Assembly (NCBI GenBank): GCA_963930775.1
Contig: OZ005703.1
Span: 2,976,001-3,040,000, forward strand
Reading direction: 5' to 3'
DNA length: 64,000 bases
From: Cliona cf. orientalis
Taxonomy: Eukaryota > Porifera > Demospongiae > Clionaida > Clionaidae
In this document: piece after piece, positions 19,670 to 31,107 of the stretch
Layout: each line of letters starts with the position of its first letter
Numbering within the stretch: position 1 is the stretch's first letter
The notes under the pieces: generated by a model
The model's input: the letters and a program-made list of their open reading frames with translations, nothing else
Database searches by the model: none
What the model was told of the DNA's origin: nothing
Program-made: the position numbers and the translations under genes

Positions 19670-21442
19670 ATGAGTGAGAGCTGTAACTGTTCTTCCAGCT
19701 CTGAAGAAAGCCGCCCTCTATTGCTCCCATCTGCAGTCACTGATGAATCACCCTCTGCTCAGAGATTCAGTTGCCAACACCTAACATCCATCTGTCCGCC
19801 AACCAAGGCGGCTGGTGTCCTTGTTTGTCTAGCTGTCGTAATTGGTGCAGTTCAAGTAATATTTACGTGTGTATTTGTTCTAGTTGCTATTTTTGTGGTT
19901 GGCGAGCGTATTAGTGAACCTTTAGCAATAACACTTTCATACTTGGCGATGGTGATTGGTGTTGTCCTTTACCCTATTAGTGGATTTCTTGCTGATGTTG
20001 TTTTTGGACGTTACCGTATGATTGTTGTAAGTGTATGTTGTATTGTCATAATATCGTTTATTTTTATATTTGGTAGTACCACTGTTCTGTCACTAATTTA
20101 TTTGAGGCCTCTTTCACATAATTTTTCACAGAAACAAATAATTGTACTTATGATTTTAGCTATTTTATTTTGTTTGACTTTTGGAATTGGTGTGGTGGCT
20201 TATCATGCAAATTTCATTCAATTTGGTCTTGATCAGCTTATGGAGATGCCCAGTAAGTCCTTGAGTTTGATGATCCACTGGATGATATGGGCTGATAATT
20301 TTGGTTTTGCACTGATTATTCCTTTGGCATCCACTATCTTTTGTCATGACAGAGTAGCACCATACGCTGTTGCCATTGGTGTTTTGATATTATGCTTTAT
20401 TCTGTTAAATCTTTTACTTATCATCCTTTGTTGTAAACGCCACTGGTTCCATGCTGAGCCTGGGCAACATAATCCCTACAAAGAGGTCATCAAAGTACTC
20501 AATTTTGTTAGAAAGCATAAGTATCCACTCCAACGCAGTGCCTTCACCTACTGTGATGATGAAAGACCCTCAAGATTAGACTTTGCAAAGGAGAGGTTTG
20601 GAGGACCCTTTTCAACTGAGCAGGTTGAAAACGTTAAAATATTTCTTCGAATTTTTATTGTTCTTTTTGCGGTTGGATCTGTGTTTGTGCTTGAGATGTC
20701 CAGTTCACCTTTTGGTTTCCCTTTGATTAGTGCTCACATTGCTTTCAATGGGACAAACTTCTGTAAAATTCAGTGGATCTTTGTTGAAAGTGGCACGTTG
20801 AGGTATGTTACATCTGCCGTGTTTATACCCATTTATATCTGTATTCTACACAAAAGGAAAAAAATTCCTAGGATATTTACAAGGATAGGAATTGGAATTT
20901 TTCTCTACTTGGTTGGCTCTTTGTCTATCCTTCTTGTCGATATTTCTGGGCATACTAAAAATGGCAGTGGAAGTGGTAGCTGTATGATGAACGTTAACAT
21001 TACTAAAGGTTCAACCTTGGTGATACCTAGGCTGGGGATGCATTGGGGTACACTAATACCTCCAAATATCTTTCTGGGAATTGGTCCTTTGCTTGTCTTT
21101 ATCTCAGTCCTTGAGTTTATCTCTGCTCAGAGCCCTAGTACGATGAAAGGTCTCATTGTTGGACTTTGCTTTACTATAAATAGGTTTTTTCAGCTATTAG
21201 GTTCCGTTGCTCTAATTCCATTTTCAAAGATCTGGCAGAGCAAACACATGGAAGAACATCCTCCTGTTATTAGCTGTGGCTCTGGTTATCTTTCTTGTGT
21301 CCTTGTTTTTGCTTTGATTGGTTTTATCCTGTTCTTAGTGGTGGCTAAGCGATACAAATTTCGAGAGAGAGATGATAGACCTTACGATCAACGATTTGTA
21401 ATTAGTGTCTATGACAAATACTTGAATCAAGTAGATACTTGA
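19670..21442 (+). CDS. POT/PTR2-family transporter (copy F)
   Basis: 590 residues from ATG 19670 (MSESCNCSSSSEESRPLLLP); an upstream part of the frame has no ATG. A Ser-rich N terminus carries ESRPLL. TM1 is at about 47-70 (no ExxER), GFLADVVFGR at 105-114, NFIQFGLDQL at 181-190, the RSAFTYCDDERPSRLDFAK block from about 288 and EFISAQSPSTMKG from about 482. The tail YKFRERDDRPYDQRF is shared with most copies. It is intermediate between the A/C/E group and the G-K group. It has a short luminal loop before TM10 with GSGSGS and one N-glycosylation sequon. Confidence 0.9.
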   Translation: MSESCNCSSSSEESRPLLLPSAVTDESPSAQRFSCQHLTSICPPTKAAGVLVCLAVVIGAVQVIFTCVFVLVAIFVVGERISEPLAITLSYLAMVIGVVLYPISGFLADVVFGRYRMIVVSVCCIVIISFIFIFGSTTVLSLIYLRPLSHNFSQKQIIVLMILAILFCLTFGIGVVAYHANFIQFGLDQLMEMPSKSLSLMIHWMIWADNFGFALIIPLASTIFCHDRVAPYAVAIGVLILCFILLNLLLIILCCKRHWFHAEPGQHNPYKEVIKVLNFVRKHKYPLQRSAFTYCDDERPSRLDFAKERFGGPFSTEQVENVKIFLRIFIVLFAVGSVFVLEMSSSPFGFPLISAHIAFNGTNFCKIQWIFVESGTLRYVTSAVFIPIYICILHKRKKIPRIFTRIGIGIFLYLVGSLSILLVDISGHTKNGSGSGSCMMNVNITKGSTLVIPRLGMHWGTLIPPNIFLGIGPLLVFISVLEFISAQSPSTMKGLIVGLCFTINRFFQLLGSVALIPFSKIWQSKHMEEHPPVISCGSGYLSCVLVFALIGFILFLVVAKRYKFRERDDRPYDQRFVISVYDKYLNQVDT

Positions 21443-23771
21443 CAACAAACTGGAAACACTCACGTAGAAAGAAAAACTTGATTATAAGCATTATCTTTGT
21501 GACACTATGTGTTAATGATACTCAGATTTATAATTAACTATAAATTTTTAAGTGAACAATGTTTTAGGATAGGTGTCGTGCAGACCAATATTATATATTC
21601 ATTTATTGTATTATAATATTTTTGTAGTTGTATATCCCTCAAGAGATTCTTGGATTGAAACTTGATGCAGATGTAATAGAATTGTTTCTGCATCTCATAA
21701 TAGGCTCATCCTTATTAATAGCTATCCCACCCTCCACTCTAATTAATAGCCCTCCATATAAGAAGTTTTAGGCCATAACGAGACACATGCAATACTTAAT
21801 AGCAGCAAAAACGTGAAAAACAATTAAGTATGAATGAACCATGAGCTTGTAAAGCTACAAATTCTCTACTTGATAGCTTTGTCTGCAAGGGTCTAAAAGC
21901 AAGCCATGATTATCATGGATTAGAAAGTTTAAAATTGACGTAAACACTAAGATTTCTCAGTCATAAGCAAACTTGCAGCTCTAATTCAAGGTGAAGTCCA
22001 CCTCCAACTACCTGCGTGCACTTTAAGTTCACTTCATTCACTGCTTCACAGAAATTTAAGCACCATAAGATGTTGCCATACTGTTGGCCCAAGGACTGAT
22101 AGCTGCTTATACAGCCAGGAAAGGTGTAAGCCCTTTGTAATGTTTTAAAGTCTCTATCAGCTACACAGTAGTTGCTGAGAGCTCTTCTACATTGCTGTAG
22201 ACACCTAAGGATAAGCAGTTGTGGACCATCTTTCGTGAAACTGCTGCATATTCAATTTGTTAGGAATACCTTTTAATACCATCCCTATTGTACGATGAAC
22301 ATCTTTCGCTTCCTGTGCTTTCTGGTAATAAAATGTGGAAGGTCTGGAGTCTAGACCTTTAGTTTGGAGGAGGTAGGCTTCAATAATTTCATGTGATGAA
22401 GTTCTGATTGTGGAACAATAGATATGAACATGGAAAGTGTATTGCATGGGAGATTGGATTATTGCTTGCCTATTCAACCACTATATTTGCATAAGCATGA
22501 AAAACAAGCTCTCTAATGACTTTCCCACTTGAGAATATTTCATTTTCACATTGAATTTTTGTAAACATGCACTCTTATTTTTATTGGCACTGCCAAGTAC
22601 TCTTCGAGGAAAGATGATCATTTTTACACTGTGTTTCGATAGGTTATTTAGTGGTCAACATGTGTGTTATTCCTGCATCATCGGATGTGTTTATGAACAT
22701 TGAAATCATGCTATCAGTGTTATGCAAACAACACGTCTATGTGAGATCATACACAAATATGTTACAAGTCCCAAGTAGTTAATCAGTCAACTGAATCAAT
22801 TCCCCTATTATCGTACATGTTCATTAACAGCAGCATAAAGTGTAGGATATGCTTGCCACATGCTGAGTAGACTGTTTTGAGACACTTTCTGATTGGGGAT
22901 AGAGCCTACTACTAATTCTCTGCTGATATTATTACACATTCATTAACAGCAGTATAAAGTGTAAGGTGCTTGCCACATCTTGAGTAGACTCGCTTTCTGA
23001 TTGGGATAGAGCCTACTACTAATTCTCAAGAGAATGCTTTCTGCTGATTATGGTACTGACTCTCATTGCAATCACTTGGCGATTGTCTGTCAGTCTGTAT
23101 AATATCCATATTTGTTCATACATATATCCATATATCCGTACAATCATTCACCGGTAATGATCGTCAAGGATTGTAAAATATATGATATTTATATAATATT
23201 ATAGGGTCTAGGATTTAGTAGGGAGCACATAGCCATGCATGGAGGCACATCTTATTGAGCTACCACTTGATCGTGCTTGGGAAAGTACCTGTCACCTACT
23301 CAGCTCCTGTGTCAATTTTGAATTGGACATCTGTGTGCTCTTGCTTCAGCATGGTGGACCATACTGACTGAAGCTCCCCAGGCAGTTTACTGAGGTGGGC
23401 ACTATCCATTCTGATGCCGCCTTAGAGTGTAACAAACATTGTGCACTAAAGTAACTGATCTTGTAAGCATAAGCATGTGTGTTGTAATAGTGCAACTTGT
23501 GATATCCATTAGTCATTGTTTGTGTAAATTCAGAATTATATTATGTATTGAAATAGCAAACTGAATCATTACGTATAGCATCATGTAAATGCTATATAGT
23601 ACTTGCTTTCGCACTTTCCTCATTCTGAATTGATAGGTTCGTTTGCTGATTACTGAGCTTGATAGCTTTCACTTTGAACATCTATCACTGTGTCATCAGT
23701 AAAGCAAATATTTTGAAAGCATATATAGCTACAAGTAAGACCCTGAATCATAAGTAGCTGTGATACCTCTT
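21443..23771. other. Intergenic, 2.3 kb, no gene recognised
   Basis: AT-rich with no coding frame that I can support. It contains a near-tandem duplication at 22820-23048 (listed separately). Nothing else stands out. Confidence 0.5.
22820..23048. repeat. Near-tandem duplication of about 110 bp
   Basis: TTCATTAACAGCAG ... GCCTACTACTAATTCTC at 22820-22922 recurs at 22939-23030 with small deletions; both copies are followed by CTGCTGAT. Confidence 0.85.
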
Positions 23772-23810
23772 ATGCTCTGTTGTGTTGTTTCTCAGGTTCG
23801 GCAAACTTCA

Positions 23811-25559
23811 ATGTCATTACACAGTAGTGATAGTGGTATGGAGGAAGAGAATTGGCTTGAATCTCGACCGCTTGTTTCAACATCTCGGCGTACTACTGTA
23901 TATCCATCAATAAAGTACCTTTCCACTGAGCACTTCTGCATCAAATCTAAGGCAGTTTGTATAATTCTACTCTGCTCGGTAATAGTTGGATTTATACACT
24001 TTGTTGCAGTGAATGCTGCTCTACAATTGTTGACGGAACTGTCTTCGCTATTGATAATTGGATCATCACCATTTGTCATTCTGTACTCATTTGTTGCATT
24101 TGTATTAGTATTTTATCCTTTAAATGGACTTTTAGCTGACATTTACTGCGGTAGGTACAAGATAATAGCCATTAGTCTAACCTTGATTTTATGTTCCAGT
24201 GTGGTAGCTTTGGTGCCGGTTGTGTTTCACTACTTCCTTCATTATTCAAGTTCAGAAATTGTTGTCTACGTCTTTGCTGGCTTTGCATTACTGACAGCCA
24301 CTATTGGCATAGCTGGCTATGGTGCTAACTTCGTTCAGTTTGGACTTGATCAGCTACTCGAAGCGCCTAACCAGCAACAAGCACTGTTTGTACACTGGGC
24401 TCTTTGGTGCTATGATTTGTTGTCTGTGGTGGCTGTTGGATTTGCTGCATACGTCCAGTGTAACAAAATTTATTTATATTCTACAAGATATAAAGTTATG
24501 ATTGTAGTTGCTTTTGTGCTTTTTATAGCAGGATTTTCGTGTGCTACTTTGCTGTTTATTTGTTGCCGTAAGCATCAACTCTACTATGCTGAATTAAAAC
24601 AGCATAATCCTTATAAAGTGATTGTGAAGATACTTGGTTTTGCCATCAAGAATAGACATCCCTTTCAACGCAGTGCCTTCACCTACTATGATATTGAGAG
24701 ACCTTCTCGACTTGATTTTGCTAAGGAGAGATATGGTGGGCCATTTTCTACAGAGCAAGTGGAGGATGTGAAGACACTGTTAAGGGTATTGCTAGTCTTA
24801 CTAACAGTAGGACCAATATTTGTGATGGAACTGCTGCCATCTAATGCAATTTCAAGGTATTATATTGGATTGCATATTGTACTGGTTGATTGGGAACAGC
24901 ACTGTACCTGGGAATGGTTTTTTCTGTATAGTGGATTGGTACGATACTGCATATCCACTATCTTTTTGCCTATTTATATATGGATTGTGTTTTCATTACT
25001 CTATAATAAAGTTCCACGAATATTTACTCGACTTGGTCTTGGGATTTTACTCTATTTTCTTGGAACAGTATATTTACTAATTATTGAATTGGCCGGGCAT
25101 GGCGTTCAAGATGGAACTGATGGTAAATGTATCTTCGATATCAGCAGTGACAATAGCACTTCTCAATCATTGAGTTTTCCCCTACTTGGTATGCACTGGT
25201 CTGTTTTGATACTCTTTGACCTATTACTTGGAATTGGTCCTACATTGGTTACAGTAACAATGCTTGAATTCATTTCAGCTCAGAGCCCTCGCTCTATGAA
25301 AGGCCTTCTCTTTGGATTATTCTTTGCTATGCGAGGCATTTTTCAGCTTGTAGCATCCATTATGCTCACTCCATTCGCTTCAATGAAGGTGTGGAGCGGT
25401 GTGCACCTCTCAAGTGTAAGCTGTCTTTCAGGGTATCTTCTCCTTACCTGTATCATTTCAATATTGGGAATTATTGTGTTCTTGATTGTTGCCAGGAAAT
25501 ATAAGTACAGAGAGAGGGGTAACCAGCGAGTTGCTATAGAGTTTATTCCTGAGCACTAG
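23811..25559 (+). CDS. POT/PTR2-family transporter (copy G)
   Basis: 582 residues from ATG 23811 (MSLHSSDSGMEEEN). An in-frame ATG at 23772 is possible, but a strong acceptor-like stretch TGTTGTTTCTCAG at 23782-23794 lies between them, so a 5'-UTR intron ending there is more likely. The N terminus has LESRPLVS, a weakened form of the ExxxL[LI] motif. Marks: GLLADIYCGRYKII, GANFVQFGLDQL, RSAFTYYDIERPSRLDFAK, GGPFSTEQVEDVKTLLRV and LEFISAQSPRSMKG. Loop TM6-TM7 has YYDIE instead of YCDDE. The C terminus ends soon after YKYRERG and lacks the acidic YDQRFVIDVY stretch of its neighbours. Confidence 0.88.
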   Translation: MSLHSSDSGMEEENWLESRPLVSTSRRTTVYPSIKYLSTEHFCIKSKAVCIILLCSVIVGFIHFVAVNAALQLLTELSSLLIIGSSPFVILYSFVAFVLVFYPLNGLLADIYCGRYKIIAISLTLILCSSVVALVPVVFHYFLHYSSSEIVVYVFAGFALLTATIGIAGYGANFVQFGLDQLLEAPNQQQALFVHWALWCYDLLSVVAVGFAAYVQCNKIYLYSTRYKVMIVVAFVLFIAGFSCATLLFICCRKHQLYYAELKQHNPYKVIVKILGFAIKNRHPFQRSAFTYYDIERPSRLDFAKERYGGPFSTEQVEDVKTLLRVLLVLLTVGPIFVMELLPSNAISRYYIGLHIVLVDWEQHCTWEWFFLYSGLVRYCISTIFLPIYIWIVFSLLYNKVPRIFTRLGLGILLYFLGTVYLLIIELAGHGVQDGTDGKCIFDISSDNSTSQSLSFPLLGMHWSVLILFDLLLGIGPTLVTVTMLEFISAQSPRSMKGLLFGLFFAMRGIFQLVASIMLTPFASMKVWSGVHLSSVSCLSGYLLLTCIISILGIIVFLIVARKYKYRERGNQRVAIEFIPEH

Positions 25560-25783
25560 AGAGCAGCGGTTGATGAATTTGGATTCGGTTTCCAAACTTA
25601 ATGTAATAATTTATGTGTTCTTTCATTCATGTACTTTTTTTTGTAATTTAGACACTCATATTGATTGTTTTCTCTTGAGTAAATGACTTGAATAGGGAAT
25701 GAAATAGAAACTAGCTGAGTTTATAGAATTCTATCTTAGCTATGAAAAGCATAAGTTTTAAGGTGTGCTCAATCTATTATTGG

Positions 25784-26559
25784 ATAAACGAAGATTCTTT
25801 TCGGACAACTTAACTGTTCGGTAAAACTTGCCGACGTTTCGACTAGATGCTCTAGTCATCCTCAGGGCAAAAGTGAAGCGAGGTGCGAAAAGGGTGGTGC
25901 TCTTATAGGCGTGGCTACTGCGCTCGCGTGCCCATGCGGCTGGGTGCAGAGGGTGGAGCGCCGGCGCGATTAGCGCTAGTGCGATTGCCCCCGCCCCCTA
26001 GTTTCTTCATCATCGCGATCCAACAGCCTGGTAGCTCGTAGCCCCCATCTCGATTAAGCCTGTTGTTTGCCGGGGTCTGTCCAGCTAAAGGTAAAGGAAG
26101 CCTTACACATCGAGAAGACCCCGGCAAACAACAGGCTTGGAAGTCTGCCATAGCCGAGCACCAGTGGGACCAGCAACACCAAGTGGATTGGGATGCAACC
26201 AGAGTGCTGGACAGGGCCGCCAGACCTGTCCAGCTAAAGGTAAAGGAAGCCTTACACATCGAGAAGACCCCGGCAAACAACAGGCTTAATCGAGACGAGG
26301 GCTACGAGCTACCGGGCTGTTGGATCGCGACGATGAAGAAATTAGGGGGCGGGGGCAACCACGCTAGCGCTAATCGCACCGGCGCTCCACCCTCTTCACC
26401 CAGCCGCATGGGCGCGCGAGCGCAGTAGCCACGCCTATAAGAGCACCACCCTTTTCACACCTTGCTTCACTTTTGCCCTGAGGATGACTAGAGCATCTAG
26501 TCGAAACGTCGGCAAGTTTTACTGAACAGTTAAGTTGTCCGAAAAGAATCTTCGTTTAT
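25784..26559. mobile_element. Penelope-like retroelement relic in palindromic form
   Basis: Two arms of about 295 bp (25784-26079 and 26264-26559) are inverted copies. On the plus strand 26140-26345 encodes the C-terminal end of a Penelope-type GIY-YIG endonuclease: IAEHQWDQQHQVDW, KVKEALHIEKTPANN and NRDEGYELPGCW. The left arm encodes the last part of the same on the minus strand. A 58-base direct repeat (26079 and 26228) brackets the middle. Opposed copies and palindromes of terminal sequence are typical of Penelope-like elements. Reverse transcriptase is absent. Confidence 0.75.
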
Positions 26560-26589
26560 TCATTCCAATCTTTGTCTTACCTTAGAGCT

Positions 26590-26909
26590 ATGATTATTTG
26601 CGGGTAAAAGTTAATAATGCTTGTGACATCTATAGTGCGAGCGCTATATTGTTTGGCTGTTAGCTATCCGGATGTACTGACTGAAATCTGAATTGAGCCC
26701 TATGGAACTAAATCAGGGTATAAGATGGCTATAGGTAGTAGCAGCTCATGTCTTGATAGTTTAGCAGAGAGTGCTATTTTGCAGGTGACATCACCAGAAG
26801 TATTAAACAGTATTTCCACAAAAATTAATTATAATAGCCGCGCACACAAAAGTATAGATTTACAGATTGTGTAATGTACTTATGGTGTATATGCTCTACA
26901 GAGCTCTAG
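26590..26909 (+). repeat. 3' part of the Helitron-like repeat family
   Basis: Matches 11795-12082 (ACTGAAATCTGAA ... TATAGATT...GAGCTCTAG) and ends in CTAG followed by T like the other copies. Confidence 0.5.
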
Positions 26910-27197
26910 TTTTTAATTGTTTTTATACTTGTTACAAGAAGACTGACCGCATCCTAAGTAGAAAAAGTAACTTTGAAATAGCGAGAAAATATTTTCATCA
27001 TTCATAAATTGAGCCTCTATAATCTTGTTGATGGCATTCTGATTAGCTGTGACTCGATCATTATTTTTCCCTATACACTATTACAGTTATTACACAGTAG
27101 CTGCTGACCACAATGTGGCTTCGCCTATACTTGAATCCTATAAAAAAAAGCCTTGTACAATCTTTCACAGCCTCACTGGTAGTAAAAAGAAAAAATG

Positions 27198-27282
27198 TGT
27201 CCAGGCCAGATTCGAACCGGTACATACATTATTTTGATATTGCTTAGAAGTCATGGAGCTTGACCACTAGACCGTCTGGACA
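27198..27282 (-). tRNA. tRNA-like sequence, possible Arg(TCT) with 12-nt intron, degenerate
   Basis: Minus strand shows an acceptor TGTCCAG pairing fully with CTGGACA, an A-box like GGTCTAGTGG, and a B box GGTTCGAATC. An anticodon loop CTTCTAA can be placed if 12 bases after it are taken as an intron; the variable loop is then five bases. The D stem, anticodon stem and base of the T stem each have a mismatch. A run of six T follows directly (27195-27190 on this strand), as for RNA polymerase III. It may be a decayed tRNA gene or a tRNA-derived SINE head. Confidence 0.4.
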
Positions 27283-27633
27283 ATAGCATAGTTATGGCTT
27301 CTTTGTTTTGACAAGGACATAACTCGACAATGAAAGTGAAATTAAAAATTCTGGAAGGTGTAAATTTGTTTATGCTCTATCTGTTGGTCTTTGAATTATG
27401 TCCGTAGCATGTTCTGGGGCTGAGCTGAGTTACTTCACGGTATTACTGATTGTGTGGTACTGTTTATATTTGGGACTCTCTGAAAGGGCATAACTTTCAT
27501 TGAGTGACTAAAAGATTTCTTATTAGTTCATAGACCTCAGGAGAAACATCAGTATAATATAATGTTGTAGGTAATAGCCATTCAAGTGATCGAATATTAC
27601 AATAGAACAAATCAGCAATCAAATTATAATAAT

Positions 27634-29350
27634 ATGGACTCTCCTGCAATTGGATTAAGCAGTGCCTCTCCACCTGTCTGTTGCCGCAAAACCGAATTCT
27701 GTGTAACATCAAAGCCTGTTGCTCTCATTCTTTCATGGACTGTATTTATTGGTGCTCTGTACTTTATTCTTATCTATACAGTTCTAGTTACATTAACATT
27801 TGATAATTTGCTACCTGGTAATAATCCTTCATTACCGTATGTGGTGCTCTACTCTTCTATTGCAGTAATATTCATCTGTTATCCAGTTAGTGGGTACTTT
27901 GCTGATGTTCACTGTGGTCGCTTTAAGACAATTTTAGCAAGTATATGCTTAATTATATCATCACTTTTGGCACTTTTAATTTGTTTGCTTCTCTCTTCGT
28001 TCTTGCGAGTATCAAGTAGCTGGGACACCCTCTCATGTTATTATTTTAATTTGTTTCTTAATGGCTATTGTAGGTCTATCTGGTTATGGTGCTAATTTTA
28101 TTCAGTTTGGACTTGATCAGCTGCTGGATGAACCAAATCGCTACCAATCTCTTTATGTGCATTGGGCAAAGTGGTGCATGGATTTAGTGCCATTTGCTAT
28201 TACTTTCATCGACATTTATGTTTTAGTGTGTAAAGAAACCACTAATGGTATCAATATGATTTATTTTTCTTCTACTGTGGCTTCCTTTTTGTTCATGCTC
28301 TTCATTTTATTATTGATTGGCTGTTGGAGGCGTCACTGGTTCTACTCTGAACCTGGGCATCAAAATCCATACAAAGTCGTTTTGAAAGTACTTAACTTTG
28401 CCAGAAAATGTAAGTACCCACTTCGACGCAGTGCCTTCACCTACTGTGATGATGAGAGACCCTCAAGATTGGACTTTGCTAAGGAGAGATTTGGAGGACC
28501 TTTCACTACTGAGCAAGTGGAAGATGTGAAAACATTTTTGAGAATATTAATAGTTTTGATTGTCATTGGACCAGTGTTGATTTTGGATGTACCGACATCT
28601 CCAGTTTCCATGTTCTTCTTTGGTGTACACTTTGGATCACATGAGCACTGTAGTTGGAGTTGGATCATTGTAAGTTCTGGTTTACTGAGACACATTACCT
28701 CAGTACTCTTCCTTCCTGTCTACATATGTGTCTTATTTTCAAGGCTCTGCAGGAATCATGTTCCATCAATATTTTGTCGTTTAGGATGTGGAATCGTTCT
28801 TTATATTTTGGGAGCTTTGAGTATTTTCTTTGTCGAGGTTGCTGGACATGTTCAATATCAAGAAAATGATAGTCATTGTATAAACCGTATTACTTTTAAT
28901 GGTACTGCTGGGTATCTCAACCTACACTGGGTTGCTTATGTTCCAAGTAATTTGCTCATTGGGATTGGACCTACTCTACTGACTGTCACCATATTTGAAT
29001 TCATCTCAGCACAAAGTCCTCATACTATGAAAGGCCTTCTCCTTGGAACTTACTTTGCCATAAATGGTATGTACCAATTCATTGCAAGTGTGGTACTGGT
29101 ACCTTTTGCATTACACAATTTTTGGACCATAAAGCATCATCCATCGCGGGCTGGATGCCTCTTTGGCTATTTCCTTTTCCTGTGCTTGGTTGCTGTAGTT
29201 GGTATGATTTTGTTCCTAATAGCAGCAAGACGTTACAAGTATAGGGAACGGGAAGACAGACCCTATGACCATCGGTTTGTCATTGATTTCTACGCTAGGT
29301 ATTTGAGTGAAGCTCATGAATATGAATCGAGTAGTGATAGTGATAGTTAA
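27634..29350 (+). pseudogene. POT/PTR2-family transporter with one frameshift (copy H)
   Basis: Two frames together give a full transporter of about 570 residues. The first (27634 to about 28020) covers the N terminus, TM1-TM3 and GYFADVHCGRF. The second (from about 28020, open through ATG 28061) continues at GANFIQFGLDQL, RSAFTYCDDERPSRLDFAK, GGPFTTEQVEDVK and FEFISAQSPHTMKG to YKYREREDRPYDHRF. One extra or missing base around 28005-28030, in a poorly conserved luminal loop, is enough to explain the shift. No other damage is seen, so a sequencing error or a very recent mutation is as likely as an old pseudogene. The N terminus (MDSPAIGLSS) lacks the dileucine motif of the others. Confidence 0.8.
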
Positions 29351-29399
29351 GTAGGGAATAAGAAGAGACTCTTTTTATGTTCAGCTATTAGTAACAGTA

Positions 29400-30501
29400 C
29401 CGTAAACTCTGGTTATTAAGCGCACCCCGCTATTAAGCGCACATTATTTATTAAGCGCATGCTCTCTTCTCGTAACAAACTATTGTTTATTAAGCGCATG
29501 CGCTTAAGGTTACGGGATAGTATTCAACGCGCTATTTATAAATGATTGCGCACGGACACAATTCACGTATGTTTTTAATGTGGTTTTGTCAGAAACGCGA
29601 ACGAGTGTCGACCATTTCCAGAAGTAAACAAAAGTCCGAATTTCTGCGTCAAGTTTTGAAGACTAGAGACTCGAACGAACTGACTTCGCTGTGGTTCACG
29701 CTAGTCCATCGATCGGAGCAGTGCCAAGTATAGCGCTTTTTCGAAAATTCTAAGATGGTGAGTCGTCAGACAAGGTTTTGTCCTGGAGGGACGCCATTAA
29801 GCGAGTCACATGGCAGCTGAGCAGTAAGTTTTTATGTTCGCTTTCTGTTCGTGTAACTCGATAGAGTTCAAACGCTATACTTGGCCCTGTAGAGACTCGT
29901 AAGCTATCGTTTCGCTTGTATGTCAATACATAGAGGCTGTTTACCTTGGCAAAAATTGACGCAGAAAATTGCAAAACTTACCCGCGCTTGCAGACAGACA
30001 GTGGCAGGTTTGCTTTTCGTTTTTGTGGACCACGGGGCAGCCATCAGGAGAGCTACTTACCTGTGCCTCGACTGTGCAAAGAACGTGGACAAAAACTGGA
30101 ATATAACTGTCTTATTTATTATTCATGTGAACTTTGACCATGCGTGGGCGGAACACTATCCCGTAACCTTAATAGGCGTGGCGTTCTATGAACCTGACCT
30201 TGACCGGCTGGAAAGTATGTGGAGTCCAGATATCTTTGGAGAAATGATGGCCATATCATGCAAGAAGATCGAGTTTCAGACAAATCACCAGCACTGGTCG
30301 TCTTGAGCGGCAGCTGTAAACGCTAAAGCGCTCGATCAATCGAGCCAGCTAGCACTAGCGCGAGCGGGCCTCGCATCCATCACGTGCCCAAACGTTTGTG
30401 GGCATGATTATGTGCCATATAAGCGCATATCCTTTATTAAGCGCATACTGTCGTTCCGTTTACCGCTATAAGCGCATGCGCTTATTAACCAGATTATACG
30501 G
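29400..30501. mobile_element. 1.1-kb MITE-like element with repeated AAGCGCATGCGCTT words
   Basis: Ends are CCGTAAACTCTGGTTATTAAG and the complement of a right end reading CCGTATAATCTGGTTAATAAG; TA on both sides. Both ends hold several copies of the word TTATTAAGCGCATGCGCTTA. The middle (29560-30310) has short open frames without homology that I recognise. It is related to the element at 14486. Confidence 0.75.
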
Positions 30502-31107
30502 TATATAATAATTTTTAGCAGTGATCTTTTATTGTATTTGTTTTGTAGACTATTGCATAGTTCCTTCCTGGGTTTCAAGTTGGGATGTACTATAGAATTT
30601 CTAATAATCCGACAACAGGATATGGCTATGACTAATTAACTATGTTCTTGAACAGGATAGAGTAAAGAAGCATGTGCTGGGGCAACGTCATGCATAATAT
30701 TATACTGATTGCATAATTAATGCCCCAAACGCTCTCCTTTACCATACAATGACCTTTTCATGCCTCAAGGTCAGTGTCCTTCCATAGCCCTATTTACACA
30801 CTTGGCTCTATAGCATTTCTCATAGAAATCTCCCTTTTGTATTGATTTTTTTTAGGTGGATGTGGGAAATAATATACACTATAGAGTTGTTGTAGTACAG
30901 ATACATTGTAAATACTGTAACAGTTGTATTCTATACGTATCGTGTATTGATTGTCTGTATATTTGCACGTGCGTATAGTTGTTATTGGTTATACTAATAT
31001 TACAAAAGGGAAATGACAATGTTGGTGTAGATACTTAAAGTTTTAAGTTCGTAATATTTACATTCTTCCACAAGTTATTTTCTCATGAGTTAAGCTATTT
31101 TCCAGTT
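30502..31107. other. 5' flank of transporter I
   Basis: AT-rich, no gene. The pyrimidine stretch and AG directly before the start (GCTATTTTCCAG, 31094-31105) again resembles the acceptor of a 5'-UTR intron. Confidence 0.4.

Noticed and set aside
25915-26428. Two opposed 121-codon frames that look like independent proteins
   Set aside because: They are the two strands of the palindromic Penelope-like relic; only the endonuclease end is recognisable.
28009-28073. A 65-base intron (GT...AG) that would explain the frame change in copy H
   Set aside because: Splicing there would not bring the two frames together, and no paralogue has an intron at this place.
29920-30306. 128-codon frame in the middle of the MITE-like element
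   Set aside because: Starts without strong context, no recognisable motif, and lies inside a non-coding repeat.
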